The translations under genes were made by a program, and so were the position numbers. From Candidatus Heimdallarchaeota archaeon LC_3 (GTDB lineage Archaea > Asgardarchaeota > Heimdallarchaeia > Hodarchaeales > LC-3): a stretch of DNA of 48,195 nt. Below the pieces are notes generated by a model. That model was not told where the DNA came from, searched no databases, and saw only the letters and a list, made by a program, of their open reading frames with translations. Where the stretch lies: positions 1 to 48,195 of the forward strand of contig MDVS01000026.1 of assembly GCA_001940645.1 (NCBI GenBank), in the 5' to 3' direction. Below, one piece after another: positions 16,466-25,900 of this stretch. Every line of letters starts with the position of its first letter. The stretch's first letter is position 1.

Positions 16466-16720
16466 TCAAAAGATATCTAAATTAGTTCCATTAAAAAAAG
16501 ACCAGTTGGATATTTCGAACACATCAATAATTTTTGCAATTTCAATATTTGGAACTTGAGAAGCTAATCCTTGAAATTCGGGTATTTCTCTTTCATTAAC
16601 TTTTTGTTCGGAGCTCCCTGACTTAATTAGATTTATATTTAATATTTGAATTGATGCTATAATTAAAATTAAATACAGAAAGATTAATCCTAGGTTATTT
16701 ATCCATTTATAAAGGATCAT
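16466..16720 (-). CDS. membrane-anchored protein, probably frameshifted at its end
   Basis: 84 residues: MILYKWINNLGLIFLYLILI and IIASIQILNINLI form an N-terminal membrane anchor or signal (7-32), followed by a soluble part (EREIPEFQGLASQVPNIEIA, VFEISNWSFFNGTN). Protein-like sequence resumes beyond the stop in another frame (FLINDMDVFTVVDNTTSGFN, TYKLIV). Removing one T from the TTTT at the stop would join them, giving a product reaching about 16340. So the stop at 16466 is probably a homopolymer slip or a recent mutation. No family recognised; the plus-strand frame here is a shadow. Confidence 0.45.
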   Translation of the reverse strand: MILYKWINNLGLIFLYLILIIASIQILNINLIKSGSSEQKVNEREIPEFQGLASQVPNIEIAKIIDVFEISNWSFFNGTNLDIF

Positions 16721-16815
16721 AATATTACCGGGAGCTTTATTTAATACTTAGTTTTTATAATTATTCAAACTCATCTTAGTTATCACATTTAAATTCAAAT
16801 AAAGAATATAAGTAA

Positions 16816-17340
16816 CTATTGAGGAGAAAGGAAAAAGAAAATCAGAAAAGCCATGCCAAAGAAAAATAGAGCGACAATCAGTAATATTAAGACATTACCT
16901 CCTAGTTCAAGAACAGATTGCTGAGGTTTATTTGGGTTGTAGTGCACATCGATGGTTTTACCCTCTGGATATTTGGCAACCACATCATCATATGTTGTGG
17001 TTGATCCCCAAAATCTACCCCATCGAACGGTTGTTTCCCGGGCTTGCACACCTCCAATTTTGATTCGATGTGATTTATATTCTTTTTCATCTACTACATA
17101 GAGATACCAGAGAATGAGTTCGTAATTTACTGGACCCTCTTCTTCTTTTACATCACCCATCCGAAGTGTTGCTCTAACTTCTGATTTTGTAATCGTTCCT
17201 TCAACAACAGGCCATGTTTCACTATCCCTTATTTCTCGAGTACTTTTAATATACCAGAATAGAGATAAGGCGCTTAAAACTATCAACGCCAACGGTGCTA
17301 TTGTTTGAATATCTAAATCTTGCATTCTTTTCAACTCCAT
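16816..17340 (-). CDS. DUF3592-domain membrane protein
   Basis: 174 residues: a helix at about 14-30 (APLALIVLSALSLFWYI), the conserved SETWPVVEGTITKSEVR (39-55), a beta-rich extracytoplasmic region with YELILWYLYVVDEKEY and TIDVHYNPNKPQQSVLE, and a C-terminal helix (ILLIVALFFFGMAFLIFFFL). This two-helix layout with W-x-x-x-x-G-x-I and Y-x-P-x-x-P is the DUF3592 family, function unknown. ATG at 17340 with M6 as alternative. Base composition is less AT-rich than its neighbours. Confidence 0.8.
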   Translation of the reverse strand: MELKRMQDLDIQTIAPLALIVLSALSLFWYIKSTREIRDSETWPVVEGTITKSEVRATLRMGDVKEEEGPVNYELILWYLYVVDEKEYKSHRIKIGGVQARETTVRWGRFWGSTTTYDDVVAKYPEGKTIDVHYNPNKPQQSVLELGGNVLILLIVALFFFGMAFLIFFFLSPQ

Positions 17341-17420
17341 AATGATTGATATTTTTCAATTTAGTTTTAATAATTAGTATACAATATTGCTAGGATTTAA
17401 TATTAACTTGGAAACTGATC

Positions 17421-18539
17421 TTAGCTCTTCTTTTTCCTTCTTCGATAAATTATTCCTCCCATTAAGGAAAGAAATAAGAATGTTAAAGTAGGAGTAAATC
17501 CTAGAGAAGAAGTTATTGGTACTGAACTTGCGCTTGAACTTGCAATTGAGCTTGTACTTGCACTTGAACTTGCACTTGAACTTGCACTTGAACTTGCACT
17601 TGAGCTGGAGAAATCAGTTGGATCTACAGGAGTATAACTTGTTCTCTCAATTTCTATATTACGTTTTGCTACTGTATAATTACCCGTGATTACTCCTTCA
17701 ATGTCTTGAAAATCTTTAAACAGTTTTAAAATTCCAGTTGATTTTTCAAAAGTAAAAGTTGTTGAACTATTAATAGTTAAGTAGTCACCTGTGGATTGAT
17801 TTGACAGTGTTCCATTTATTTTTGAAAAAAAAGTAATATTATCTGAAGTACTTGTCGTATTAACTTTGATTGTTAAATTATTACCATAAACTTGTTTTGT
17901 TAGTGTTTCATCCACACTGGCTTGATTGTATATAAGAGAAATTGCTTCCCAATTATCTATTTCAGTTTGAGAACTAGAATTTATAGATTTCAATGGTAAA
18001 ATGTAAGGCATTGAGGGAAAAAATATCGTTGAACCCTGAAACAATGGAGTTACACCTAAATCATAATTTCCAAAAGTACTTATCGAAAACCCAAAACTAG
18101 TTTTATTTAACCCGGAAGCAAAGACTAAAGCTGGAGAAATCATTATTACGGGGAGTAATGAAAAACCAGATTCTGAGACATTAATTGCATAAGAACCCTT
18201 ACTAATTTTGTATATTGCTGTTAATCCACTTTGTTCATCCTGTGTTATATCTAAGATTGTGATGAAAAAAAAAGCCTCAGGGGTTCCTGCTGTTAAATTA
18301 TATGATCCGGCAATTTTAAATTGATCCATGGTATTAAGAGTCGCTGTGCCTCCATATAGTGGAGGCAAATCAGTTGCGTTTACAAAATATTGTTTTACAA
18401 AAAAACTGGCTTGATCTCCCACATTCACGCCAAATGAAGTTGTTTGACTTCTAACTTGCGGAATAGTAATATTTGTTATTGATAAAAAAATTAAAATAAA
18501 AATCCATTTTTTAAAAGGTCGAAAATTCATATTTTTCAC
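17421..18539 (-). CDS. secreted surface protein with Ser/Ala linker and C-terminal anchor
   Basis: 372 residues. Signal peptide at 1-31 (KKWIFILIFLSITNITIPQV RS), a beta-rich, Asn-glycosylation-rich ectodomain (many NxS/T sites) to about 310, then a low-complexity Ser-Ala linker (about 313-340; the DNA is a 12-base repeat, AAGTGC-like), a hydrophobic helix (GFTPTLTFLFLSLMGGIIY) and the basic tail RRRKKKS. This is an archaeal sorting-type C-terminus: helix plus basic cluster, either a stop-transfer anchor or a processed archaeosortase-like signal. Ectodomain family not recognised. Has copy 3 of the shared promoter element about 60 bases upstream. Confidence 0.75.
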   Translation of the reverse strand: MKNMNFRPFKKWIFILIFLSITNITIPQVRSQTTSFGVNVGDQASFFVKQYFVNATDLPPLYGGTATLNTMDQFKIAGSYNLTAGTPEAFFFITILDITQDEQSGLTAIYKISKGSYAINVSESGFSLLPVIMISPALVFASGLNKTSFGFSISTFGNYDLGVTPLFQGSTIFFPSMPYILPLKSINSSSQTEIDNWEAISLIYNQASVDETLTKQVYGNNLTIKVNTTSTSDNITFFSKINGTLSNQSTGDYLTINSSTTFTFEKSTGILKLFKDFQDIEGVITGNYTVAKRNIEIERTSYTPVDPTDFSSSSASSSASSSASSSASTSSIASSSASSVPITSSLGFTPTLTFLFLSLMGGIIYRRRKKKS

Positions 18540-18598
18540 ATCTTACTTATTACTTTAGCATATCCTTCACCAAAAAAAAATTAAAACCTATTAAGTGA

Positions 18599-18619
18599 TT
18601 TATAAGGTTTGCCTACATA
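18599..18619 (-). promoter_or_regulatory. shared promoter element, copy 3 (surface protein)
   Basis: On the minus strand: TATGTAGG-CAAA-CCTTATAAA. Its TATA box predicts a start near 18575 and a leader of about 36 nt before ATG 18539. Confidence 0.6.
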
Positions 18620-18875
18620 CGATGAAACGCTTAAAATCATTATATATTTGAATTCCTTAACTCAAATTTATTATGTAGGTCAATAAAAAAATTGTATAAA
18701 TCTCTTATAGGAGCACTTTGGGATGAAATGACTTTTTTATAAAAATGATAAATGGAAAATTGATTAATGTTTGTATGGAAACACGATAAATAGCTCCCAA
18801 ACATGAAAAAGGAACATTATATGAAGTCAAGTAGTTAATGAAAAATTGTTTTAGCTTATTCGCTTAATGGGATAA

Positions 18876-18974
18876 ATGATTACTTTAAACATACTCGATG
18901 TTAATGGAGCTTCCTTAGGAGATGGAATTAATGTTCATTTAACACTTGAAACAAGTGAAAAAGGTTATGATTAA
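18876..18974 (+). CDS. 32-residue frame, possibly a remnant
   Basis: MITLNILDVNGASLGDGINV followed by HLTLETSEKGYD and TAA. The sequence looks like a beta-strand piece of a larger protein. GGGAT lies just before the ATG but too close to act as a ribosome site. The rest of 18620-19011 holds nothing I can support. Confidence 0.25.
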   Translation: MITLNILDVNGASLGDGINVHLTLETSEKGYD

Positions 18975-19011
18975 ATCTAAATATTCTCAAACTTATGAAA
19001 AAGCGAAAAAT

Positions 19012-20289
19012 TCAAAATTCGTCGGATTTTTTACGTTTGATATACCACCTAATTAAATCACCCTGGTCTGGGATCAAGAAATATTCATCATTCTTTCTTT
19101 TGACTATTTGTAGTTCTTCAAGTCTAATAATATATTTTTTAATGGTTTTAACCTTGATATTAAGAAAGAATTGAATATCTTTTATTTTCCAAGTTGTTTT
19201 TATTGAAAACAATTTAATTATTTTATAAGCTTGTGATGATTGTATGGAATAGTAAAGGGAAATCTTCTTTAAAGAAGGAAGAACCCTTTTTAAATATATG
19301 ACATTGTATTGCCCAATTTTATCAAATGAAATTATATCAAAATTTTCGAGAACATTTAAATGCCATTTCAGGACTGATACTCCACAATTAAGTCTTTTTT
19401 GTAATGAATTAAAATGATCAAACTCCAATTCTTCAAGAATAGATATCAATTTTTTTCGCGTGGGATTCTCTTTTGCTTCAAAAACTGTTATATTCTTATA
19501 TCTTGTTGAATAAACAATTATTGTAATTATAGTAATTATAGGTCCAAGGATATATATTAACCAAGGATTTTTAATTTTTGAATCATGTTTTAATTGTTTA
19601 ATAATTGTTTTTTTAGTTTTAAAAAAGATTTTATTATTTTTTTTGGTTAAATTCTTATTTCTAAGAGTTTTAATTCCAAAGAATCCAATTGTCACAATTC
19701 CTATCGTTAAAATTAAAATTATTCCTGTCTCAAGATTCTTCAAATTAACTAATGATATGGAAGATGTATTGGTATTAGTTATATCACCGGAAATATTAAT
19801 TTTATCAAAAATATTTCCTGAACTTGATGTAACCTGTATTTCAAGAACATATTGGTATGAAAATTTGGGATAAAAATTTTCTAGAACAACCCACCAATCT
19901 CCTTTGGTCGGTACTTGATAAGAAACATTATTGATAGATGTTTGTTCCTCGAGATAGATTTCTGCCACATTATAAGCTTTTTTCATTCCAGAATCAATGT
20001 CATTTTGATAAAAATCGCTAGCTATATATAATGTAACTGTGCAACTTTCACATTCCATTGATACAACGATAATGTCATAATTTTCAGTAGTGGTAACCTT
20101 AACTTTCTCACTTTCTGTTTCATTCGCTGGAACATCATACCCCGTCTTCTCAAGAATAGATACTATAGGGTTGGTATTTTCATGTGGATCTTGTGTAGAT
20201 CCTGTAATTAGGTTAATCACAAGTAAAAAATTGAATAGGAATAAAACTAATATAAAAATTGTATTTTTACTGTTGCTCGTTTTATTCAC
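19012..20289 (-). CDS. transmembrane one-component regulator: extracellular sensor plus two winged helices
   Basis: 425 residues. Signal/anchor helix at 10-30 (IFILVLFLFNFLLVINLI), a beta-rich extracellular domain to about 185 with SMECESCTVTLY (C-x-x-C) and WWVVLENFYPKFSYQYVLEI, two helices at about 188-207 and 247-263, then a cytoplasmic part with a winged helix at about 275-335 (TRKKLISILEELEFDHFNSL, CGVSVLKWHLNVLENFDIIS) and a second at about 350-415 (AYKIIKLFSIKTTWKIKDIQ, VKTIKKYIIRLEELQIVKRK). The layout is that of archaeal membrane-bound transcription factors that read an outside signal and bind DNA directly. Targets unknown; the adjacent divergent or surface-protein genes are candidates. 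Confidence 0.75.
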   Translation of the reverse strand: MNKTSNSKNTIFILVLFLFNFLLVINLITGSTQDPHENTNPIVSILEKTGYDVPANETESEKVKVTTTENYDIIVVSMECESCTVTLYIASDFYQNDIDSGMKKAYNVAEIYLEEQTSINNVSYQVPTKGDWWVVLENFYPKFSYQYVLEIQVTSSSGNIFDKINISGDITNTNTSSISLVNLKNLETGIILILTIGIVTIGFFGIKTLRNKNLTKKNNKIFFKTKKTIIKQLKHDSKIKNPWLIYILGPIITIITIIVYSTRYKNITVFEAKENPTRKKLISILEELEFDHFNSLQKRLNCGVSVLKWHLNVLENFDIISFDKIGQYNVIYLKRVLPSLKKISLYYSIQSSQAYKIIKLFSIKTTWKIKDIQFFLNIKVKTIKKYIIRLEELQIVKRKNDEYFLIPDQGDLIRWYIKRKKSDEF

Positions 20290-20862
20290 ATCTATTAAAA
20301 ATTGATTTTGGTTTATATTGATGAAAATGATATTTTTAAAATAAATGATAAAGGAAATTTTTCATTAAGACTTACAAAAATTAATGAAAAACATTTAAAT
20401 CTTTCCGTTCCATAATGAGTCCTTCATTGGGGGTATTTTCATCTTATTTTCAAAGGAAATCACTTTTTTTGTTTATTGTAATTTAAAAATGTCTTTAATA
20501 CTCTTGAAAATCTGTTGATTAAAATTGTTTCTTAAATATGAAAATTAATTGATGAACAGAGGAAAGTATTGACAACTCCAAAGGTCGTTAAGAATCATCC
20601 AGATTTTCTATTTCCAAAATGAGAAATTGATTCTGTGTAAAAAATCACCTTCGGAAGAACTGCTCTTCGACTCTATTTAAAAAACAACAGAACACTAATA
20701 TAAGTAATGTACTATGAATCAAAATACTAAAACAATTGAATTAACAATTAATCTTGATTAATGGTTAACAATTTATCATTAGGAATATATTAATTAGGAA
20801 AATATCTCCAAGGAACAATTTTCACTTATTTTTACTAAATTTCATATAAATTCATCTTCAAA
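20290..20862. other. gene-free stretch
   Basis: No gene supported. A TATA-like AAGATTTAAATG on the minus strand near 20390-20402 could serve the membrane regulator gene. Otherwise AT-rich, with short scattered open frames. Confidence 0.35.
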
Positions 20863-20973
20863 GTGGAGGATGGAAGAATAATTGACGATATTGCTGTAAC
20901 TGATGAGATAATCAAAAGTTTTTATCAAGAAACAAGTAATCTAATGAAAGTTTCCCTTAAAACAGGCGGATAA
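20863..20973 (+). pseudogene. small gene remnant
   Basis: From GTG 20863 the frame reads VEDGRIIDDIAVTDEIIKSF and YQETSNLMKVSLKTGG to TAA; it is open 7 codons further upstream (SYKFIFK). The composition is protein-like but it is too short and too isolated for a confident gene. No family recognised. Confidence 0.25.
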
Positions 20974-21074
20974 TTATCTTAATATCTAAGATTTTTCAAG
21001 AAAGTCATTAACATCCTCCAATTAATAAAATTGAATTAAATCTTTCTTAGATTTAAATTTTCGTATTTTTCTAA

Positions 21075-21260
21075 ATGGATCTTCGGTATACAAAACACAA
21101 CTGTGAAAAAATGGAAAACGAAATATATGAATTTAATGAAATCGAATACAAAAAAGGAATTTGTAATCATTGTAAAAAGGAAATAGCTATTCCTTTAGAA
21201 TTTTACTCCGAAAAGCCTGAAGAACAGCATTGCTTTACGTGTATGGAAGAGTTGTTTTAA
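21075..21260 (+). CDS. small zinc-ribbon protein
   Basis: 61 residues with two CxxC knuckles, CNHCKKE (31-37) and HCFTCMEE (52-59), about 18 residues apart, the spacing of a compact zinc ribbon or treble clef. A third cysteine-histidine pair is absent, so four Cys would bind one zinc. The N-terminal half is acidic. Such proteins bind nucleic acid or act as adaptors; the role is unknown. No strong ribosome site is seen. Confidence 0.6.
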   Translation: MDLRYTKHNCEKMENEIYEFNEIEYKKGICNHCKKEIAIPLEFYSEKPEEQHCFTCMEELF

Positions 21261-21501
21261 TAAACATTATGGATGTGAAAATTAAAGTAATATGGAAAAA
21301 AGAAGAATTATGCTGTTTTGGATTTAAAATAACAAAATATATCATAAGAAATTTATCATTTCCTTATCTTATTCTGATCAAAACAGAAAAAACAAATACT
21401 TAAAAAGTAAAATGGTTAATATGAATATCAACATACAATGAATTAGCAATTAATTAACAATTCTTCTTGAAATGCTATTAGGGATCTAAAAAAACCATCA
21501 T

Positions 21502-21936
21502 GTGGTATTTGTGACAACGGAAAAAATTTCGTGCTCTGCATGCGGGAGTTCTAATAATTTAGAAAGTAAGTATTGTAGCATCTGTGGTCTACAAATATTA
21601 ACTCATAGCAGCTATAAAGGAACAGGTTCTTCACCAGTATATAAAGGAACAGGTTCTTCACCAGTATATAAAGGAACAGGTTCTTCACCAGTATATAAAG
21701 GAACAGGTTCTTCACCAGTATGTAGGGAATGTGGAGAAAGACATTTGGGTTTAGCATTTTATTCTTTCTTTTGGGGAGCATTGTTTATCTTTTTAGCAAT
21801 TTTGACTTTTATACTTTTTAATAATCTGTTTCCTCTCATTATTTTAGGTCTTTTAGGATTAATTCAGATTTATAATGGATATCAAATCCTTAAAGGAAAA
21901 AGACATCAATCTATCCAATGGAATTGGAGTGGATGA
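21502..21936 (+). CDS. zinc-ribbon membrane protein with four 9-residue repeats
   Basis: 144 residues. An N-terminal zinc ribbon (CSACGSSNNLESKYCSICG, about 11-29) is followed by four perfect copies of YKGTGSSPV, then CRECGERHLG (a third CxxC), and two membrane helices (AFYSFFWGALFIFLAILTFI, FPLIILGLLGLIQIYNGY) ending in a short basic tail. The repeat sits between zinc knuckles, like a flexible spacer. Start taken as GTG 21502; GTG 21511 is equally possible. Zinc-ribbon plus two-helix proteins are common in archaea and face the cytosol. Repeat number may vary between strains. Confidence 0.65.
   Translation: MVFVTTEKISCSACGSSNNLESKYCSICGLQILTHSSYKGTGSSPVYKGTGSSPVYKGTGSSPVYKGTGSSPVCRECGERHLGLAFYSFFWGALFIFLAILTFILFNNLFPLIILGLLGLIQIYNGYQILKGKRHQSIQWNWSG
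21613..21720 (+). repeat. 27-bp perfect tandem repeat, four copies
   Basis: Four identical units starting TATAAAGGAACAGG at 21613, 21640, 21667 and 21694. Length is a multiple of three and each unit encodes YKGTGSSPV, so the copies add a protein spacer without breaking the frame. Perfect identity points to recent expansion. Confidence 0.9.
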
Positions 21937-22036
21937 TATCCATAATTGAAAGCTGTTTATGAAAGTTTTTAGTTTATACATAATTGTTTACAAATTAATA
22001 CGTTATCGGACTCAAAAAATATAAAATGGATTGTAA

Positions 22037-22307
22037 ATGATGAAAATAACTAAAAATCAATCTGATAAAATAGCTAATATATTCATGATAATATTTTTAG
22101 CATATACAATATTAGCAAGTATAATTATAACTATGTTGTTAATATTAAATGTTAATGATGATTCAGTTACATTTATTGAAAAATACAGAATATTTATTGA
22201 ACAATGAACTTGTAATTAGTATAATCATAAGTGTTGCTATTTTATTAATGTTTTTACTGACAAATATGATAATAATAAATGAATTATTCTTAGATAAAGA
22301 AATTTAA
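22037..22307 (+). CDS. two-helix membrane protein, split by a frameshift
   Basis: First frame from ATG 22037 (56 residues, stop 22207): KITKNQSDKIANIFMIIFLA, YTILASIIITMLLILNV, a short NDDSVTF loop. From about 22175 a second frame reads LKNTEYLLNNELVISIIISV, AILLMFLLTNMIIINELFLD and stops at 22307. Joined near the loop they give a roughly 90-residue protein with two helices and short ends. A one-base slip between TTTATT and GAAAAATAC would do it. Two overlapping small genes are less likely because the second lacks a start. Confidence 0.4.
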
Positions 22308-22907
22308 CTAAAACAACCGATTTTTTCTTCTTTTACGGGGTATGCTTAACTCTCATATGTATAAACCTAAAATTAAGTTAATGTATATTACAAGGATTGA
22401 GATCTCGTAATATTATTAATGCTCCTAGAAAAGGTGTTTTTGTGGAAAAAGTATACCTGGAACATCCATACAAGAAATGATCTAACGATTGCATTGCTAG
22501 ATGAATTGTTTCGACTGGACTCACACTGGTGTTATGGATGGAACATTTGTTAAAGTCTATTTCTAAGAATTCAAAATTTGTTTGTGATTGAACTAAAATT
22601 TATAAAGTTAAAAAACTATTTTTGTCGGAAAAGAAATTAGTAAAAATTCGTTATGTTTAAAATGTGGATTTAAATTTTTTTTATTAAATATTTCCTAGTT
22701 ACATAGAAAGTATTTTTTATTGAACTCATCTCATTACTATGATGATGATTTTTAGTGGAAATTTAACTAAGATCAACTTTCAATCAAGTTTATTAGCGAT
22801 TTTCATTTATCATTTTCTTTATTTTTTAATCATTCTTAAATCTCTTACGTGAACTGATATTCAATAAATCTTTGCATTTATAATTAAGAGGATAGAATTT
22901 CCTAAAG
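22308..22907. other. gene-poor stretch with traces of degraded coding sequence
   Basis: No intact gene. Short protein-like pieces occur on the plus strand: RNIINAPRKGVFVEKVYLEH near 22410-22480 and, in another frame, FDWTHTGVMDGTFVKVYF near 22510-22565. They look like relics of one or more genes broken by several mutations. The last 150 bases are AT-rich without features. Confidence 0.3.
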
Positions 22908-25900
22908 TTATTTCCTTTTTCTGCGTATTAATAACATACCTGAAATTCCTATAACTATAAAAAGGAGTGTAAATCCTTCGGTAGATACAGTATCAGTTTC
23001 AGTAGTTGTTGTAGTATCCGAATTTGCAGGAAGGGTTAGTGTAGACGTTTCAGTAACCGTGGAGACTTGTTGAGAAGGTGGAGGTGGTTCATTAAAAACC
23101 AGTGGATTTGTCCCCATTTGATATTCGATGAGATTGCTGTCTCCATCATTGTCAGGATCCAAATTTGCATCATTGCTTGTTGGATTCAAATTGTATTGGA
23201 ATTCCCATTGATCTGGTAATCCATCAGCATCAGTATCAGTAGTATTAGCCCATGAACCAAATTGATATTCAATTAAATTACTTAAACTATCTAAATCTAA
23301 ATCACCATTGGCATCATTAACCTGAGGATTCAACCCCATTTGGTATTCAAATAGGTCATCCATTCCATCTTCATCAGTATCTCGAGTATTGGCCCACGAA
23401 CCAAACATATATTCGTGATAATTAGATAATCCATCCATATCTTTATCACCATTTGCGTCATTCACCTGAATATTTAGACCCATTTGATATTCATAGAGAT
23501 TATCAATATTATCATCATCTTTGTCAAAATAAGCATCATTTTCATTAATACGCAATTCCATTTGGAACTCCCAAAGGTTAGGTATGCCATCATTATCAAG
23601 ATCAAATGAAGCATCTGAATACCATCGATTTAAGCCAAAATATTGTTCAAACCAATCAAACATCCCATCTCCATCTGAATCAAGAAGATTAGGATTCAGA
23701 TCAACACGACCTGCACTCCCAGGAATTTGATAGTTCTCAGAAAATGATCCTCCATACCCATTAAGATACCAATAATTGTCTGTACTGGAATTGTCTTGAG
23801 TATTAAAAACATTATTAGCATAAAAAATATTGTTTGAAATAGTATTATTCGTACATAACTCACTTATGCCTATTCCGACATTTTTATTATATAACACACT
23901 ATTTCCAGTCAGATTATTATTATTAGAATTGGTACCAATCCAGAGTCCAAAAATTGTATTTCCATTAACTTTATTGGAGGTAAAATTATTATTACTCGAA
24001 GTTACTAAATACAATCCACTGAGATTATTATTTTCAGCTATATTTGTTACTACATTGTTTGAATCAGAACTAAAATAGAAACCATTTTGAATGTTATTAT
24101 CTGCTTGATTATTAGTTATATTATTGAGGGACCCACTAATATGGAATCCATTTCCAATATTCTTAGAAGCAATATTATTGATAACAGTATTGCTAGAACC
24201 TATTAAAAAGCCATTACCTTTGTTTTCCATAGCTGAATTATTGCTTACCGTGGATCCTGAAGTACCAAGGTAGAAACCACTCCCGGTGTTGTTAGAGGCT
24301 ATGTTGTTTTCAATGACTGAATTTGTTCCGCTTAAATAAAATCCATTTCCTTTATTATCAACAGCTAAATTATTGCTTACCGTGGATCCTGAAGCATGGA
24401 AACCACTCCCGGTGTTGTTAAAGGCATTATTATTTTCAATAACTAAATTTGTTCCGCCTAAATTGAATCCATCTCCTTTATTGTTCATTGCAGTGTTATT
24501 TATCAAAGTAGTTCCGTCCCCACCGAGAATATAAAATCCATTTCCGTTAATGTTCTTAGCTGTGTTATTTATCAAAGTAGTTCCGACCCAATAATCAATA
24601 GCAAATCCATACGTACTGAATGATACAGTATTATTTGTTAGAGTATTATATGGACCACCATTAGCACTGAAATCCACGAAACCATAGCCAGAATTATTTA
24701 CTATATTATTTAGCAAGGTATTGTATCCTGAACCCTCTATTACGAAAGCTCCATTACTATTATTAACAATATTACCATTAAACACATTATATTGGGATAA
24801 ATACACATCAACTGCTATACCATTACTTTGGAAGATGTTATTTACAACTAAATTATATTGACTGGAATCCCAAGTATAATCCCAGACAAAGATGCCATAA
24901 CTATTAGCGGATATTGAATTTGCTAATAATAAATTATTATCACTAGAGTCAATATTAATGCCTACATAATCATTTTTAGCTGTGTTATAACTTATATTGT
25001 TATTATTGGACTGAATAAGATTAATACCTGCGCTAAGATAGTCTCTAACAAGGGTATTATTTATCACAAGATTTCTACTCATAACATTAGAGTTAGAACT
25101 GGTGAGAAGAATCCCATTACGATCATTATCATGTATGGAGTTATTGATTAAGATATTGTTATGAGAAGTTGCCAAATTAAAACCTTGAGTGTTCCCGACC
25201 ACTGTGTTATTGTTAAAATCGTTCTTAATGGAATTGCTTAAATAAAAACCATTGGTTCCTCCAGTAACTACATTCAGGGATACCGAATTGTTAAAAGAAT
25301 TCCCTAAAGTAATACCATTGGAATTATTGATAGCTTCATTATTGATGAGGGTAATATTATTAGAATTTCCAAGATAAAAGCCATTTGAATTGCCAATTAC
25401 GGTGTTATTAGAGAATATAGTGGTATTACTATTTACTACATAAAATCCGCCAGCATTACTAACAACGGTATTATTAACTACCCAAGCATTAGTTACATTA
25501 TTAAAATAAGCACCATAACTCAGTGAATTATTGATTAAAACACTCTCTATTCTAAAATACACAGTCGTATTAGTAATATTGATTCCGGAGCTAGCTGAAC
25601 CATTAATAGAGAAATTTTTTATAATATAAGGATTGATTTTTGTTCCATTACCCTCCCAAGCTTCATTTAACGCTTGAGATTCAAATTCAGTATCCCCATT
25701 AATTGCAATAGGTGTATGGGGTATGTAATTATTTAGAGTATTGAAATTATGAATACTCATTCTTACTGGAATATTAGTGTTTCTGTTTTCACTAGGAGAG
25801 TATTCATGGGTAAAAAGTGATTTAGTAAAAGGTCTGGTAAAATTTTCTCTAGTGGTCTTTTGGATCATCTCCGAATCCTCTTCAGGAAACAACTTATTTA

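Noticed and set aside
16282..16485. Plus-strand 67-residue open frame
   Set aside because: It is antisense to the continued coding sequence of the minus-strand membrane-anchored protein and has an unlikely Tyr/Cys-rich composition.
21613..21720. CRISPR array
   Set aside because: Four 27-bp units are contiguous with no spacers and encode an in-frame protein repeat.
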